From Methanothermococcus thermolithotrophicus DSM 2095 (GTDB taxonomy: Archaea > AGJL01 > Methanococci > Methanococcales > Methanococcaceae), in assembly GCF_946463545.1 (NCBI RefSeq), contig NZ_OX296583.1, positions 682,001 to 746,000 on the forward strand: a stretch of 64,000 nucleotides of DNA, in the 5' to 3' direction. Each line of letters begins with the position of its first letter. Within the stretch, counting starts at the first letter, position 1. The notes below the pieces were generated by a model. It ran no database searches. It saw only the letters and a program-made list of their open reading frames with translations, and was not told the DNA's origin. The position numbers and the translations under genes were made by a program. Shown in pieces: positions 1-8,657 of the stretch.

Positions 1-1
1 A

Positions 2-1522
2 AGGGATTTTTTAATAAAAAATGGCCATAAATTTAAATCACACACTGATACAGAAGTAGTCCCGCATTTAATCGAGGAAGAATTAAAGAGATATATAGAC
101 AAAACTCTATCCGAGGAAGATTACATAAATGCAGTTAAAAATGCAGTTAAAAAATTGGATGGTACCTATGCACTTTTGATATTGAATAAAAAGTTTCCAA
201 ACGTGTTAATTGGTATTAGAAATGAAAGCCCACTTATTATGGGGATAGGGGATGAAAGCAATAATAAAGAATGCTTTTTAGGGAGCGACATATCTGCGTT
301 TTTAGAATATACAAAGAATATTATTCCTTTGGAGGATGGAGATATTGTAATTTTAAAGAAAGATAATTCTAAAAGTAATAATAACAATAACGTAACTTAC
401 AAGATATATAACAACGAGAAAGACGTTAGCAAAGATAGAAACGTAATGAAAATAGAATGGGATATAGAAAGTGCAGAAAAAGGTGGATATGATCACTTTA
501 TGTTGAAGGAAATAATGGAAGAACCTGTGATTATTAAAAATTCTTCAAAGATATGCAGGGAAGAGATTAAGGAGCTGGCAAAAGCTGTAAAAGATTATGA
601 AAGAATTTACATCGTTGCTATGGGGACTTCACTTCATGCAGCTATGGTTGCAGAATACTGGTTTTCTAAGTTAAATAAATTGGTAATTCCATGTGATTCA
701 TCAGAATTTTTAATTAAAGGTATAGTTGATGAAAAAACGTTAGTTATTGGTATCACCCAGAGCGGGGAAACCTATGACACCATAAAAACAATAAAATACG
801 CAAAGAAAAAAGGTGCAAAAACTGCCACAATAGTGAATGTCTTAGGTAGTACTGCAACGAGGGAAGCAGACATCACAATTATGATGGGCTCAGGTATTGA
901 AATATCAGTATGTGCAACAAAAACCTACATGTCCCAGTTAATGATTTTGTACAGGCTGTTTATTGAATACGGTGAAGTTATCGGCAGAAACATGGATAGA
1001 TATAAAAAAGAACTTGAAAATATCCCAAGTTACATAGAAGAGGTCTTAGAAGAAAGGGAAAATATCAAACAGGTTGCAAAAAACCTAAATGTTAAAAATT
1101 ATATTTTCATTTCAAAGGGTATAAACCTACCTAACGCATTGGAAGGAGCTCTGAAATTTAAAGAAATAACATACCTACATGCCGAAGGGATGAGCAGCGG
1201 GTTTTTAAAGCATGGGACAATATCCCTAATAGATGAAAATATGGATACTGTGGCTCTGATTCCACCTTCAAATTCGGAGCTCTTTAAATCTGTAATCTCA
1301 AATATTGAAGAAATTAAGGCAAGGAATGGAAAAGTAGTAGGGATTAGCCCAGTAGGTATGGAAAATACCGATTATTTAATAAAAGTTCCAGATGTTTTGG
1401 AAGAGGTAAGTCCTTTTGTATATGCCCCTGCCTGTCAGTTGTTGGCATACTACAAAGCAGTTGAACTTGGAAGGGATGTGGATAAGCCAAGGGGATTGGC
1501 AAAGAGCGTAACTGTTGAATAA
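2..1522 (+). CDS. glmS: Glutamine--fructose-6-phosphate aminotransferase, 5'-truncated by window edge
   Basis: Makes glucosamine-6-phosphate from fructose-6-phosphate and glutamine, the entry to amino-sugar synthesis for surface glycans. The reading frame is open from base 2, so the gene begins before the window; 506 residues are visible. The visible N-terminal part is the end of the glutaminase domain (SHTDTEVV, LDGTYALLIL). Two SIS sugar-isomerase domains follow (AMGTSLHAA, TQSGETYDTI; then ALEGALKFKEITYLHAEG), and the end PRGLAKSVTVE is the usual GlmS C-terminus. The catalytic N-terminal Cys lies outside the window. The TTG at 155 is an internal Leu codon, not a start. It converges with the next gene, 9 bp away. 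Confidence 0.93.
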   Translation, partial: RDFLIKNGHKFKSHTDTEVVPHLIEEELKRYIDKTLSEEDYINAVKNAVKKLDGTYALLILNKKFPNVLIGIRNESPLIMGIGDESNNKECFLGSDISAFLEYTKNIIPLEDGDIVILKKDNSKSNNNNNVTYKIYNNEKDVSKDRNVMKIEWDIESAEKGGYDHFMLKEIMEEPVIIKNSSKICREEIKELAKAVKDYERIYIVAMGTSLHAAMVAEYWFSKLNKLVIPCDSSEFLIKGIVDEKTLVIGITQSGETYDTIKTIKYAKKKGAKTATIVNVLGSTATREADITIMMGSGIEISVCATKTYMSQLMILYRLFIEYGEVIGRNMDRYKKELENIPSYIEEVLEERENIKQVAKNLNVKNYIFISKGINLPNALEGALKFKEITYLHAEGMSSGFLKHGTISLIDENMDTVALIPPSNSELFKSVISNIEEIKARNGKVVGISPVGMENTDYLIKVPDVLEEVSPFVYAPACQLLAYYKAVELGRDVDKPRGLAKSVTVE

Positions 1523-1531
1523 TATAAGTTA

Positions 1532-2791
1532 TTAATTTTCATCCTCTCTTCTATCCAACACTTCTATTAATTCCTCCATCTTTGGAGGTAGTTCGTCCCA
1601 TCTCCAAAATCCTCTTAAAATATCTTCTTCGTCATAATACTTTTTTAGATAGTTTACCCATTTATTGAAGAGATCGGGGTGGAGCTCCTTGACCCTTAAA
1701 AATTCACTGTTTAAAGCTGCAGGGCATAGGTAACATCCTATTCTTTCAAATCCTTCTTCATAGAATGGATTGTACATCATGTTTCTTGAATATATGTAGC
1801 TCCATACATCAACGGCATTCCAGTCAAGTATTGGGAATACATTTGTTTGGAAATCTATATATCCATTTTTTCTTTCATAATCTAATTTTGACCTTGTAAA
1901 GCTCTCATACTTCCTTGAACCATCAATTGTTAGGATATTTTTATCCCCGTATTCATTCCTTAAAAATTCTTTTAAAGGGATAAGTTTACATGTGCTGTTA
2001 CACCATCTGTTATCCTTGGTAGGAATCCCTTGGCTATCGAGCTCACTCCAAAAATCTCTACCCTTTACCACGTGTAAATTTAAATCGTATTCTTTGGCAA
2101 AATCTTTAACAAATTTTAAAGTCTCAGGGTATTCTAACCCAGTATCTATAAATATTACATCAATATCTTCAATTACCTTTTTAGCAAGGAGTGTTGATAT
2201 AGAACTATCCTTACCACCACTAAATGACGCATTTATAACATAACCTTTTCTTTTATACATATTAACGTATTTTTTAAGTATTTCCAAGGACTTTTTTTCA
2301 AGGGCGTCCAGTCTCTTCTTATTTTCATCCAAATAATCCTTTATTTTCTTAGTTTCTATTTCCTTCTTTTTTACTAAATCCTTAACTTTCAATCTATTAT
2401 TTTTTTTAACGCCAACACCTATAAAATCCCCTAATTCCAATCCTAAATAATCCATATCTCCGTTCATCAATTCTTTAAATTCTTCAATATTCTCCACCAA
2501 ATCTTCATTAAGCCATTTTCCTTTAAGTCTTCTCTTTGTACGTTTTAAACTTACTTTCGGTTTTTCTAACAAATAGTAATATGGGGAAGGAATAAACTTC
2601 CAATCGAGGTCCACCAAATCAAATTCAAGAATGCCTATCTGAGTATCATTTAAATACACTCTTTTTCTGTAATCCAAACCACTGATTTTTTCAAGAAATA
2701 TCAAATCATCGTATTCAAAATTCTTACCTGTAAGCTTGTTCAGTACATCAATTTCATACCTTGAAGCAAATTTTGTATCTTCTCTAAACAT
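1532..2791 (-). CDS. PAPS-reductase/PP-loop family protein with N-terminal extension
   Basis: 419 residues. The P-loop pyrophosphatase motif SGGKDSS near residue 190 is followed by an adenylyl-binding region (DTGLEYPET) and two Cys pairs (WCNSTCK and GCYLCP), the pattern of the long phosphoadenosine-phosphosulfate-reductase-like proteins of methanococci. About 180 residues of unassigned sequence precede the PP-loop domain. Such proteins may act in sulfur assimilation or tRNA thiolation; the substrate cannot be read from the sequence. The ATG at 2791 is preferred over the upstream TTG at 2803 because GTGTGAT sits just before it. Confidence 0.8.
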   Translation of the reverse strand: MFREDTKFASRYEIDVLNKLTGKNFEYDDLIFLEKISGLDYRKRVYLNDTQIGILEFDLVDLDWKFIPSPYYYLLEKPKVSLKRTKRRLKGKWLNEDLVENIEEFKELMNGDMDYLGLELGDFIGVGVKKNNRLKVKDLVKKKEIETKKIKDYLDENKKRLDALEKKSLEILKKYVNMYKRKGYVINASFSGGKDSSISTLLAKKVIEDIDVIFIDTGLEYPETLKFVKDFAKEYDLNLHVVKGRDFWSELDSQGIPTKDNRWCNSTCKLIPLKEFLRNEYGDKNILTIDGSRKYESFTRSKLDYERKNGYIDFQTNVFPILDWNAVDVWSYIYSRNMMYNPFYEEGFERIGCYLCPAALNSEFLRVKELHPDLFNKWVNYLKKYYDEEDILRGFWRWDELPPKMEELIEVLDRREDEN

Positions 2792-3067
2792 GATATCACA
2801 CAATAAAGTTTATTTTGACATACTTAATTTATTATAATTAGAATAGATCTATGGAGTGCAATTTAATTAAAATATAATATATTTAAAATTAAAAACAGCC
2901 TATTGTTTAATGTATCTACCCAATATAATTAATTAAAAGTAAATTTCATTTATTCATTTATTATTCTTATGTTATGTAATACACACACCACTTAATTTGA
3001 TAAAATAGTCGAGATTTAGGAAACTATAAAATCCATAGGATTTTTCAACTTTTTTAAAAAATTTCTT

Positions 3068-4483
3068 TTAAAGGATATCCTCAAGATATTTTATAAAATC
3101 TCCTTTTTTAGGTATGTAGGAACCACAGGCAAACTTGTGACCTCCACCACTTCCTCCAACCTTTTTTGAGGCGTATTTGATAGCTTCTGCCAAGTTTATA
3201 TCTTCTGCAAATGAAATAAGTTTTGGACATCTTGCAGATACCTTGTAACCTTCATCGATCTCAGAAATTGCAAATATGGGTTTTTTCCAGTCTACTTCTT
3301 CTATAGAGTAACTCATCCCAGCTATAATACCTACAATATTTCCCCCTATTTTATTGTTTTCCACTTCAAAATATTGGAACTTATCCCTCTGAATTATTTC
3401 AACTTCGTTTTTTATATAGTCCAATGATTCTGAAATATTTCTCTTGTGGGACCTCAGCATTTTTTTCATTTTATCATAGTATTTATCCCTATCTCCTTTT
3501 AGTACTTGAAGGGGTGTTTCATACTCTCCGTATCTTGAACATGAATTTATACAGGTTGAAAACTCCTCTAAATTCCTTAGAGGTGACTTAATTTCTTCAC
3601 TTCTAAGTTCATAACTTTCCCCAAATATTACCTTTGGCAGGTATACAATCCACTTTGGGGGCACATGCCGGTTACATTTACTTAGAAATTCAGTTCCAAT
3701 CATTCTCTTTTCATCGAGTGTTAGTTCACATAGGTAATTTTTAGGTAGTATATTTGTATCGTATTTCCTATTTATTTTATTTATGAAGTCGATAATTCTA
3801 GAGTCGTTGTTCATTAAATCGGTCCTAACATCAGTGAAATACTTAATCGAAGTAAAAAGTGGTTTAGTATGTTTCCCATAGAACTGCAAATCAGGGAAAT
3901 TTACAATATCTCCTGCTTCAATGGCATCCTTTAAAATTACCTCCCGATTAAGCCCCACCAACTTACCTTCAAGGTTCTGAATATCACCAACTGCTCCAAG
4001 TATGGCATATTTTGCAAGATCTGTATATCTAGGATCGCATATTTTAGCAAATAGATAACAAACTCCTGCCCCACAGATTTCCTTTCCACCGTCAATATTG
4101 TTATTCCATGGATTTACATTGATGATATTTTCAGGAAGTTTGGTATCGTCAATAAGGTGATGGTCCAATATAATTATATATTTATCCTTTCGATCCAGTA
4201 GGCCGTATTCATTCATTTTTTCCTTTATTAGTTCAAGCTGACCGCTACCTAGATCAGCAAATATTATTACATCGTAGTCAAAAGGAATTGTATCTATAGT
4301 TTTAAAATCTATCTGTCTTAGAAACATAAACTCTGCATCAATGTTGAGCCTTTCCATTAATTTTTCAAGTATTATTCTTGAATTTATACCGTCTGTATCA
4401 ATATGCGTACAGATGAGAATATTTTTATCTCTATTTTTTCGAAGAACTTTCACCGCTTTTTTTAAATTTAAGATATACTCCAT
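3068..4483 (-). CDS. DHH-family (RecJ/GAN-like) phosphoesterase or exonuclease
   Basis: 471 residues. The N-terminal DHH domain shows motif I (THIDTDG), motif II (FADLGSG) and the metal-binding triad ILDHHLID. The C-terminal DHHA1 domain ends in the glycine-rich [15 protein letters not shown]. These are the archaeal RecJ-like nucleases, some of which bind GINS in the replisome (GAN). Whether this copy is replicative or an oligonucleotide phosphodiesterase is not decidable here. The ATG at 4483 follows GGTG by six bases; the longer frame starts at a GTG inside that site. A perfect inverted repeat (4482-4499) overlaps the start. Confidence 0.85.
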   Translation of the reverse strand: MEYILNLKKAVKVLRKNRDKNILICTHIDTDGINSRIILEKLMERLNIDAEFMFLRQIDFKTIDTIPFDYDVIIFADLGSGQLELIKEKMNEYGLLDRKDKYIIILDHHLIDDTKLPENIINVNPWNNNIDGGKEICGAGVCYLFAKICDPRYTDLAKYAILGAVGDIQNLEGKLVGLNREVILKDAIEAGDIVNFPDLQFYGKHTKPLFTSIKYFTDVRTDLMNNDSRIIDFINKINRKYDTNILPKNYLCELTLDEKRMIGTEFLSKCNRHVPPKWIVYLPKVIFGESYELRSEEIKSPLRNLEEFSTCINSCSRYGEYETPLQVLKGDRDKYYDKMKKMLRSHKRNISESLDYIKNEVEIIQRDKFQYFEVENNKIGGNIVGIIAGMSYSIEEVDWKKPIFAISEIDEGYKVSARCPKLISFAEDINLAEAIKYASKKVGGSGGGHKFACGSYIPKKGDFIKYLEDIL

Positions 4484-4499
4484 TTTCGGCACCGAAAAT
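4482..4499. repeat. Perfect 8-bp inverted repeat over the start of the DHH-protein gene
   Basis: ATTTTCGG and CCGAAAAT are separated by CA. On the transcribed (minus) strand the hairpin would enclose the GGTG ribosome binding site and reach the ATG. It may be chance, an operator, or a translational hairpin. Confidence 0.4.
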
Positions 4500-4563
4500 A
4501 ATTAATATTAACTTAATTAAATAATCTATTAATTTAAATTATTTTTAAGAGGGGGTGGCGGTA

Positions 4564-5235
4564 TTGCACATGGTACTTTATTTGGTTATTTTAGGTGTTA
4601 TAGGACAGGTGATTATAAATTACACAAAGTCAAAGCCATTAATATATGTTTTTTTACTAATATTTTGTGCTGCAAACTTCCACTCAGTACTCAATTTGAT
4701 AAGCTCTGGAAAAGTGGTAGGAGACCTAATTTCCATAGGAGGGTTTGCAATAATTACCATGATAATTTTTGAAATCTCTAGGGCATACTTTGATAACGCA
4801 TTACACTATGATATTTCACCCGCCGCCGCTACCTATGATATTGAGGAAAAGTTACTTGAATACTATGCTGTAACAATTCTGTTCTATTCTGCATTGTTCT
4901 TTATTTTCTTATTGTATATAATACCCCTGGGATACTCAAGCTTATTCTACTTATCTTCAATTATGTTATATATTTCAATTACTATGCTAGGTAACAGTAT
5001 TGTAAGGTTATGGACTTTTGAAATACTTATAGTGATCTATGTATTATTTCTAGTCGGAGCTCTATTGATTGAATTAATTGAATTTAGCTACTACATGGAT
5101 ATATTAATATCCTATGTGTTTTTGGTTCTATTCTATTTTGACCTAAAAGCACTGATAAAAAAAACAGTTGATAGAAAAATATCCTCTAGAAAAGTACTTA
5201 GGAAACTATACGATAAACATGATCAGAAAGATTAA
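4564..5235 (+). CDS. Integral membrane protein, function unknown
   Basis: 223 residues, mostly hydrophobic, with about six predicted transmembrane segments by eye and a short basic C-terminal tail (RKISSRKVLRKLYDKHDQKD). No catalytic motif was recognised. The TTG at 4564 lies behind a strong GGGGGTG site; the frame could also start at GTG 4555 or ATG 4570. It is transcribed divergently from the DHH nuclease and followed by a cluster of small hairpins. Confidence 0.6.
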   Translation: MHMVLYLVILGVIGQVIINYTKSKPLIYVFLLIFCAANFHSVLNLISSGKVVGDLISIGGFAIITMIIFEISRAYFDNALHYDISPAAATYDIEEKLLEYYAVTILFYSALFFIFLLYIIPLGYSSLFYLSSIMLYISITMLGNSIVRLWTFEILIVIYVLFLVGALLIELIEFSYYMDILISYVFLVLFYFDLKALIKKTVDRKISSRKVLRKLYDKHDQKD

Positions 5236-5371
5236 TTTAATCATCGAACGAAGTGAAGGTGAGCTATATCCACCGCAACCTACGGTTGCAGGGATCGAAG
5301 CAAATCGAAGATTTTCATCGAGAGTTGAATAATTGTAGATTATTCAACTAAATCCGAAGGATTTTATTAAA
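5236..5371. repeat. Cluster of small hairpins between convergent genes
   Basis: This gap holds at least three perfect inverted repeats: GCAACC/GGTTGC around TAC, GTTGAATAAT/ATTATTCAAC around TGTAG (5323-5347), and AAATCC/GGATTT around GAA. They probably help end transcription from both sides. Similar TTCG-looped or CGAAGTGA-containing stems recur near 14.4 kb and 25.4 kb. Confidence 0.5.
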
Positions 5372-6049
5372 TTAAAATTCCAAAATTTCCAGATACGCTG
5401 ATAAGCGTGACGGGAGAACTGATTTATCCTTAATTTTAGTTTCTGAGTCATATACTGAAAAACATTCTGGAGATGGGTTGATTATAATAGTATCCCCTAT
5501 TTTATCTATACACCTGCTTTCATGGATATGACCACATATACATAGTTTTGGTTGATATTCCTCAATTATTTTTCTTACAGCTTCACTGCCAACGTGGGTA
5601 TCTCTCACTCTATCAGCCATAGTATCTTTAGGTGGGGCATGGGATAAAAATATAAAATTACCCCTCAATTCATCCTTTTGAATGTACTTTACGGCATTTT
5701 TAAATTTATTGTATAATTCCTCTTCACTATATTCGTTTGGAGTGTTGAATGGTGTTTTGTTACTCCCTCCTAACCCTATAATTTTAAGGTTTTTGAATTC
5801 TATATATTTTCCATCCATATTAAATCCATAATCATCCAGCTTTTTTATAACCTCAGGGGTATCACAGTTGCCGGGAACTGTCAAAATTCTTACCTTTTTA
5901 TTCACATTTTTCAAAATATCCAATATTCTTAAATCTCGTCCAAAATGGGTTATATCCCCCGCTATTAAAATTAGGTCTGGCTTATACATTAAAATTTTAT
6001 TGAAGTGTATTAATTTGCCATGTAAATCGGTTAAACCCATTATCCTCAT
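5372..6049 (-). CDS. Calcineurin-like metallophosphoesterase
   Basis: 225 residues. The five metallophosphoesterase motifs are present in order: TDLHG, AGDITHFG, PGNCD, SHAPP, and GHIHES near the C-terminus. The enzyme binds two metal ions and hydrolyses phosphoesters; the substrate is unknown. No signal peptide is seen, so it is probably cytoplasmic. The start at ATG 6049 follows AGGTG; the upstream GTG (6058) is part of that ribosome binding site. Confidence 0.85.
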   Translation of the reverse strand: MRIMGLTDLHGKLIHFNKILMYKPDLILIAGDITHFGRDLRILDILKNVNKKVRILTVPGNCDTPEVIKKLDDYGFNMDGKYIEFKNLKIIGLGGSNKTPFNTPNEYSEEELYNKFKNAVKYIQKDELRGNFIFLSHAPPKDTMADRVRDTHVGSEAVRKIIEEYQPKLCICGHIHESRCIDKIGDTIIINPSPECFSVYDSETKIKDKSVLPSRLSAYLEILEF

Positions 6050-6080
6050 TTTTGACACCTAAATAAAACTAATAAAAAAA

Positions 6081-6206
6081 CTATTCTACAGTTATATTGC
6101 TTATATTATTTGATACATCCTCGGATATATTGTTTAACGCCTGAATTGTTTCATTTGCCTTCTGCCCCGCTATATCCATTTGAGTTCCTAAACCTAAGAC
6201 TATAAA
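6081..6206 (-). pseudogene. Remnant of a class III (type IV-like) pilin gene
   Basis: The frame reads FIVLGLGTQMDIAGQKANET and continues through two NNIS stretches to a TAG stop at 6081; a stop just upstream (about 6213) closes it. The sequence looks like the C-terminal half of a small archaeal pilin (short hydrophobic residue, then an A/N/S/T-rich amphipathic helix), but it has no signal peptide, no processing motif and no ribosome binding site. An intact pilin lies 260 bp upstream on the same strand, so this is probably a decayed or truncated paralog. A 32-residue ORF from ATG 6179 is possible but unlikely to be expressed. Confidence 0.5.
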
Positions 6207-6258
6207 CTAATGAACAATAGACAACGATATGATAATAAAATTAAAATATTTTAAAATA

Positions 6259-6392
6259 TTAGTTGTTCACAAATTTTTCTGTACATATTATCAACATCAA
6301 GTTTAAATAGGCATCATTCTTCTTAAAAAATTAATTAAAACCTATAATCTAAAAATTTGTAGTTTTAGTCAACTTATAACGCGAACAACTAA
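6259..6392. repeat. Segment bounded by 12-bp terminal inverted repeats
   Basis: TTAGTTGTTCAC at 6259-6270 and the reverse complement of TTAGTTGTTCGC at 6381-6392 match at 11 of 12 positions and bound a 134-bp non-coding AT-rich segment. It lies between the pilin remnant and the intact pilin and could be a small miniature element or a pair of protein-binding sites. Confidence 0.4.
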
Positions 6393-6466
6393 TTAAAACT
6401 ATAAAAATACATTAAAAGAATTATAAAATTTGGAGTAAAAAATAATGGTAAAAGTAGATAAATAAT

Positions 6467-6685
6467 CTAAAGATTACTTATCTCTTGGGCTTTTGATGTA
6501 GCTGCAGACGATAAATTACCTACTGTTGCGTTTGCACCTTCCCCTGCTTTTTCTGCAGCTCCTTTAACATTCTTCACATAGAAGTAAGCAGCTATTGCAG
6601 CAACGGCAACTGCAGCAGCTACTAAAATACCGATTTCCATTGAAACCTGCCCCTTTTTGGATGCTAATTTTTTTAAAAATCTCAT
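6467..6685 (-). CDS. Class III signal peptide pilin
   Basis: 72 residues. The N-terminus MRFLKKLASKKGQVSMEIGI has the basic leader and the Q-x-S-x-E motif of methanococcal class III pilins, which EppA-type peptidase cleaves just before the Gln. The next 25 residues are a hydrophobic Ala/Val-rich helix (ILVAAAVAVAAIAAYFYV) that forms the fibre core, and the tail is small and polar. It should be a minor or major subunit of a surface pilus. A GGAGGG site precedes the ATG, and a TATA-like element (TTTATATA) is on the minus strand at about 6752-6759. Confidence 0.88.
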   Translation of the reverse strand: MRFLKKLASKKGQVSMEIGILVAAAVAVAAIAAYFYVKNVKGAAEKAGEGANATVGNLSSAATSKAQEISNL

Positions 6686-6851
6686 CTAATCCCTCCAACA
6701 AGATTAACTACCATACGGTTAGTATCTATATGGATATATGTGTAAAAAAAGTATATAAACTTACCTATTCTCGACAAAAACCTAAAAGGTTTAGTTGAAT
6801 AATCAAATTTGCCTCGATTAACCCATTAATTTATAACAACAAAAAAATAAG

Positions 6852-6966
6852 TGGGGGTACTGGGATTTGAACCCAGGTCCAGGGATTTCTCCTGCATCGG
6901 GTTTTAGTCCAAGCCCATATAGGCACTTGGAGTCCCCGATGATGGGCCAGACTACACCATACCCCC
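6852..6966 (-). tRNA. tRNA-Trp (CCA) with a 40-nt intron
   Basis: Acceptor GGGGGTA (6966-6960) pairs with TACCCCC (6859-6853), with discriminator A at 6852 and no encoded CCA tail. The anticodon loop is CT-CCA-A; T stem CTGGG/CCCAG with loop TTCAAAT. An intron of 40 nt (6926-6887) follows position 37. Exon CTCC pairs with intron GGAG as the central 4-bp helix, flanked by 3-nt bulges AAG and AAA, a canonical bulge-helix-bulge for the archaeal splicing endonuclease. Exons are 6966-6927 and 6886-6852, giving a 75-nt tRNA. Confidence 0.95.
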
Positions 6967-7067
6967 GAGCTCTAGAAAAATAGCAATGTTATATACTCAA
7001 ACGCTATCATTAATTAGTAGCATGACTAATAGATAAAAAAAGATATATATATAGTTTTCTATTTTAT

Positions 7068-8645
7068 CTATTTCTTACCTCTTCTAAAGTATAAGTATGC
7101 AGTTACTATCAATAGTGTAGCTATCGTAATTGATGGAATTAAGGACCAAGTGCTACTTTTCTCAACCTTTAATTTTACAGTTTTTTGAGTTATATATACG
7201 TTGTCGTCCCCTTCTTCCCTATCTCCTACGGCCCTTAACTCAACTGTTATTGTGTATTCCTTTGGAATTGCATTTTTATCCACAGCTACAACAATAGCCC
7301 CAGTTCCCGTCTCATTTGGACTTAATGTTCCAACTATATCGCTTTTTTGGGGATAGTCAAACGGCTGTTTTGAATTTCTTATTGCACTTATTTTTATATT
7401 CTCCCCTTTCTCATTTCCTATATTTTTTACAGTTATGTAAATGGTATTTTCCTTACCTGCCTGTACAATGTGTTCTTCTGGGATTATTTCAACTATGGGC
7501 TTTGGTTTTATGTAAATATCTACGGTCTTAGTTAAAGAGTGTTTTTTGTTAAATATATCCAAATAAGTTATGTTTATAGGCACTTGATAGTGTTTTGGTG
7601 GAGTATACCTGCCAACATCCACGTAGAAACTTACCTCTTTACTATCCCCACCAAATAATGTTCCAATATCCTTAAAGTTTGCATTACTCCAGCTGTCCTT
7701 AAATGGATAATCTGCAATAAGTTTTAACTGTATGTCCTTTGCTTTACCATGTCCATTGTTTGTAATTGTTGTGTCTATTCTAACATAGGTATCTCCAGGC
7801 TTAATCTCTTTTGGTGTTGTAACTACATTGGAGATTCCCAACAAAACATCCCCTTGAACAACAAATCCAATATTTATATTTTCAGTCCTTTGGATCCCAT
7901 CCTCATCAATCCAGTTTAAGGTTGCTGGTATCAAATAAGAACCTTCTGGTGTTTTTTCATTTGTATACAGTTTTAAATCTAAAGTTTCACTTTCACCAGA
8001 GTTTAAACTTCCCATGTAAAATTTGGTGGTATCTACTGGAGTTATGTAGTCATTTCCATTTATTGTTAAAGTGCATTGTTTTGCGGTTCCAGTTCCTTTA
8101 TTTTTAATAACTATTGGAATTGTTTGGGTTTTTGCAGGCGTTAATGTAACGTTATCATTACTATTCGTTATTTCAAAGTTTGCAAGACCATACACTGGCA
8201 AATAGTAGATTTTTGTAAATTCATAATGGGTTACAACCTCTTCTCCATTATCATATTCAACAACATCGTAATATATGGTTACATCCAATCTATAGTCTCT
8301 TGAAGGGGCCTCTTCATTTACATGCAGTTTAAAATAAACTGTATCGCTCTCTCCAGCATTCAAATGGGTAATTGTGGCAACACCCTTGGTAGGATTAACC
8401 TGTTTTAATTCAAATGGATAGTGGGATTTTATTGATACTCTAACATCCCTTACTTCATTGTTGTAATCATCGTTTGTTATTTTAAACCATAAATCCACAT
8501 CATCTCCAGGATGGATTATATTTGGATTGTACTGTGGTTCATCCATTTGTAAAGCATAAGCACTTGAAATAGTAACAATTACCATCAATAAACATACTAT
8601 AAATTTACTCACATGTTCAATAGGATTATCAATAATTTTTCCCAT
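7068..8645 (-). CDS. Exported surface protein with CARDB/Ig-like repeats, C-terminal membrane anchor
   Basis: 525 residues. There is an N-terminal signal segment (FIVCLLMVIVTISSAYA), then four to five beta-rich repeats marked by P-G-D and N-x-G (IHPGDDVDLWFKITNDD, VIKNKGTGTAKQC, TTITNNGHGKAKD, TVKNIGNEKGENI), and one C-terminal transmembrane helix (SLIPSITIATLLIVTAYLYF) with a basic RRGKK stop. This is the COG1361 S-layer-like architecture facing the outside. It is the last gene of an operon with an RND exporter and a GbsR regulator, so it may be the exporter's extracytoplasmic partner (inference). ATG 8645 lies behind GGGGGAG. Confidence 0.8.
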   Translation of the reverse strand: MGKIIDNPIEHVSKFIVCLLMVIVTISSAYALQMDEPQYNPNIIHPGDDVDLWFKITNDDYNNEVRDVRVSIKSHYPFELKQVNPTKGVATITHLNAGESDTVYFKLHVNEEAPSRDYRLDVTIYYDVVEYDNGEEVVTHYEFTKIYYLPVYGLANFEITNSNDNVTLTPAKTQTIPIVIKNKGTGTAKQCTLTINGNDYITPVDTTKFYMGSLNSGESETLDLKLYTNEKTPEGSYLIPATLNWIDEDGIQRTENINIGFVVQGDVLLGISNVVTTPKEIKPGDTYVRIDTTITNNGHGKAKDIQLKLIADYPFKDSWSNANFKDIGTLFGGDSKEVSFYVDVGRYTPPKHYQVPINITYLDIFNKKHSLTKTVDIYIKPKPIVEIIPEEHIVQAGKENTIYITVKNIGNEKGENIKISAIRNSKQPFDYPQKSDIVGTLSPNETGTGAIVVAVDKNAIPKEYTITVELRAVGDREEGDDNVYITQKTVKLKVEKSSTWSLIPSITIATLLIVTAYLYFRRGKK

Positions 8646-8657
8646 TTTCTCCCCCAC

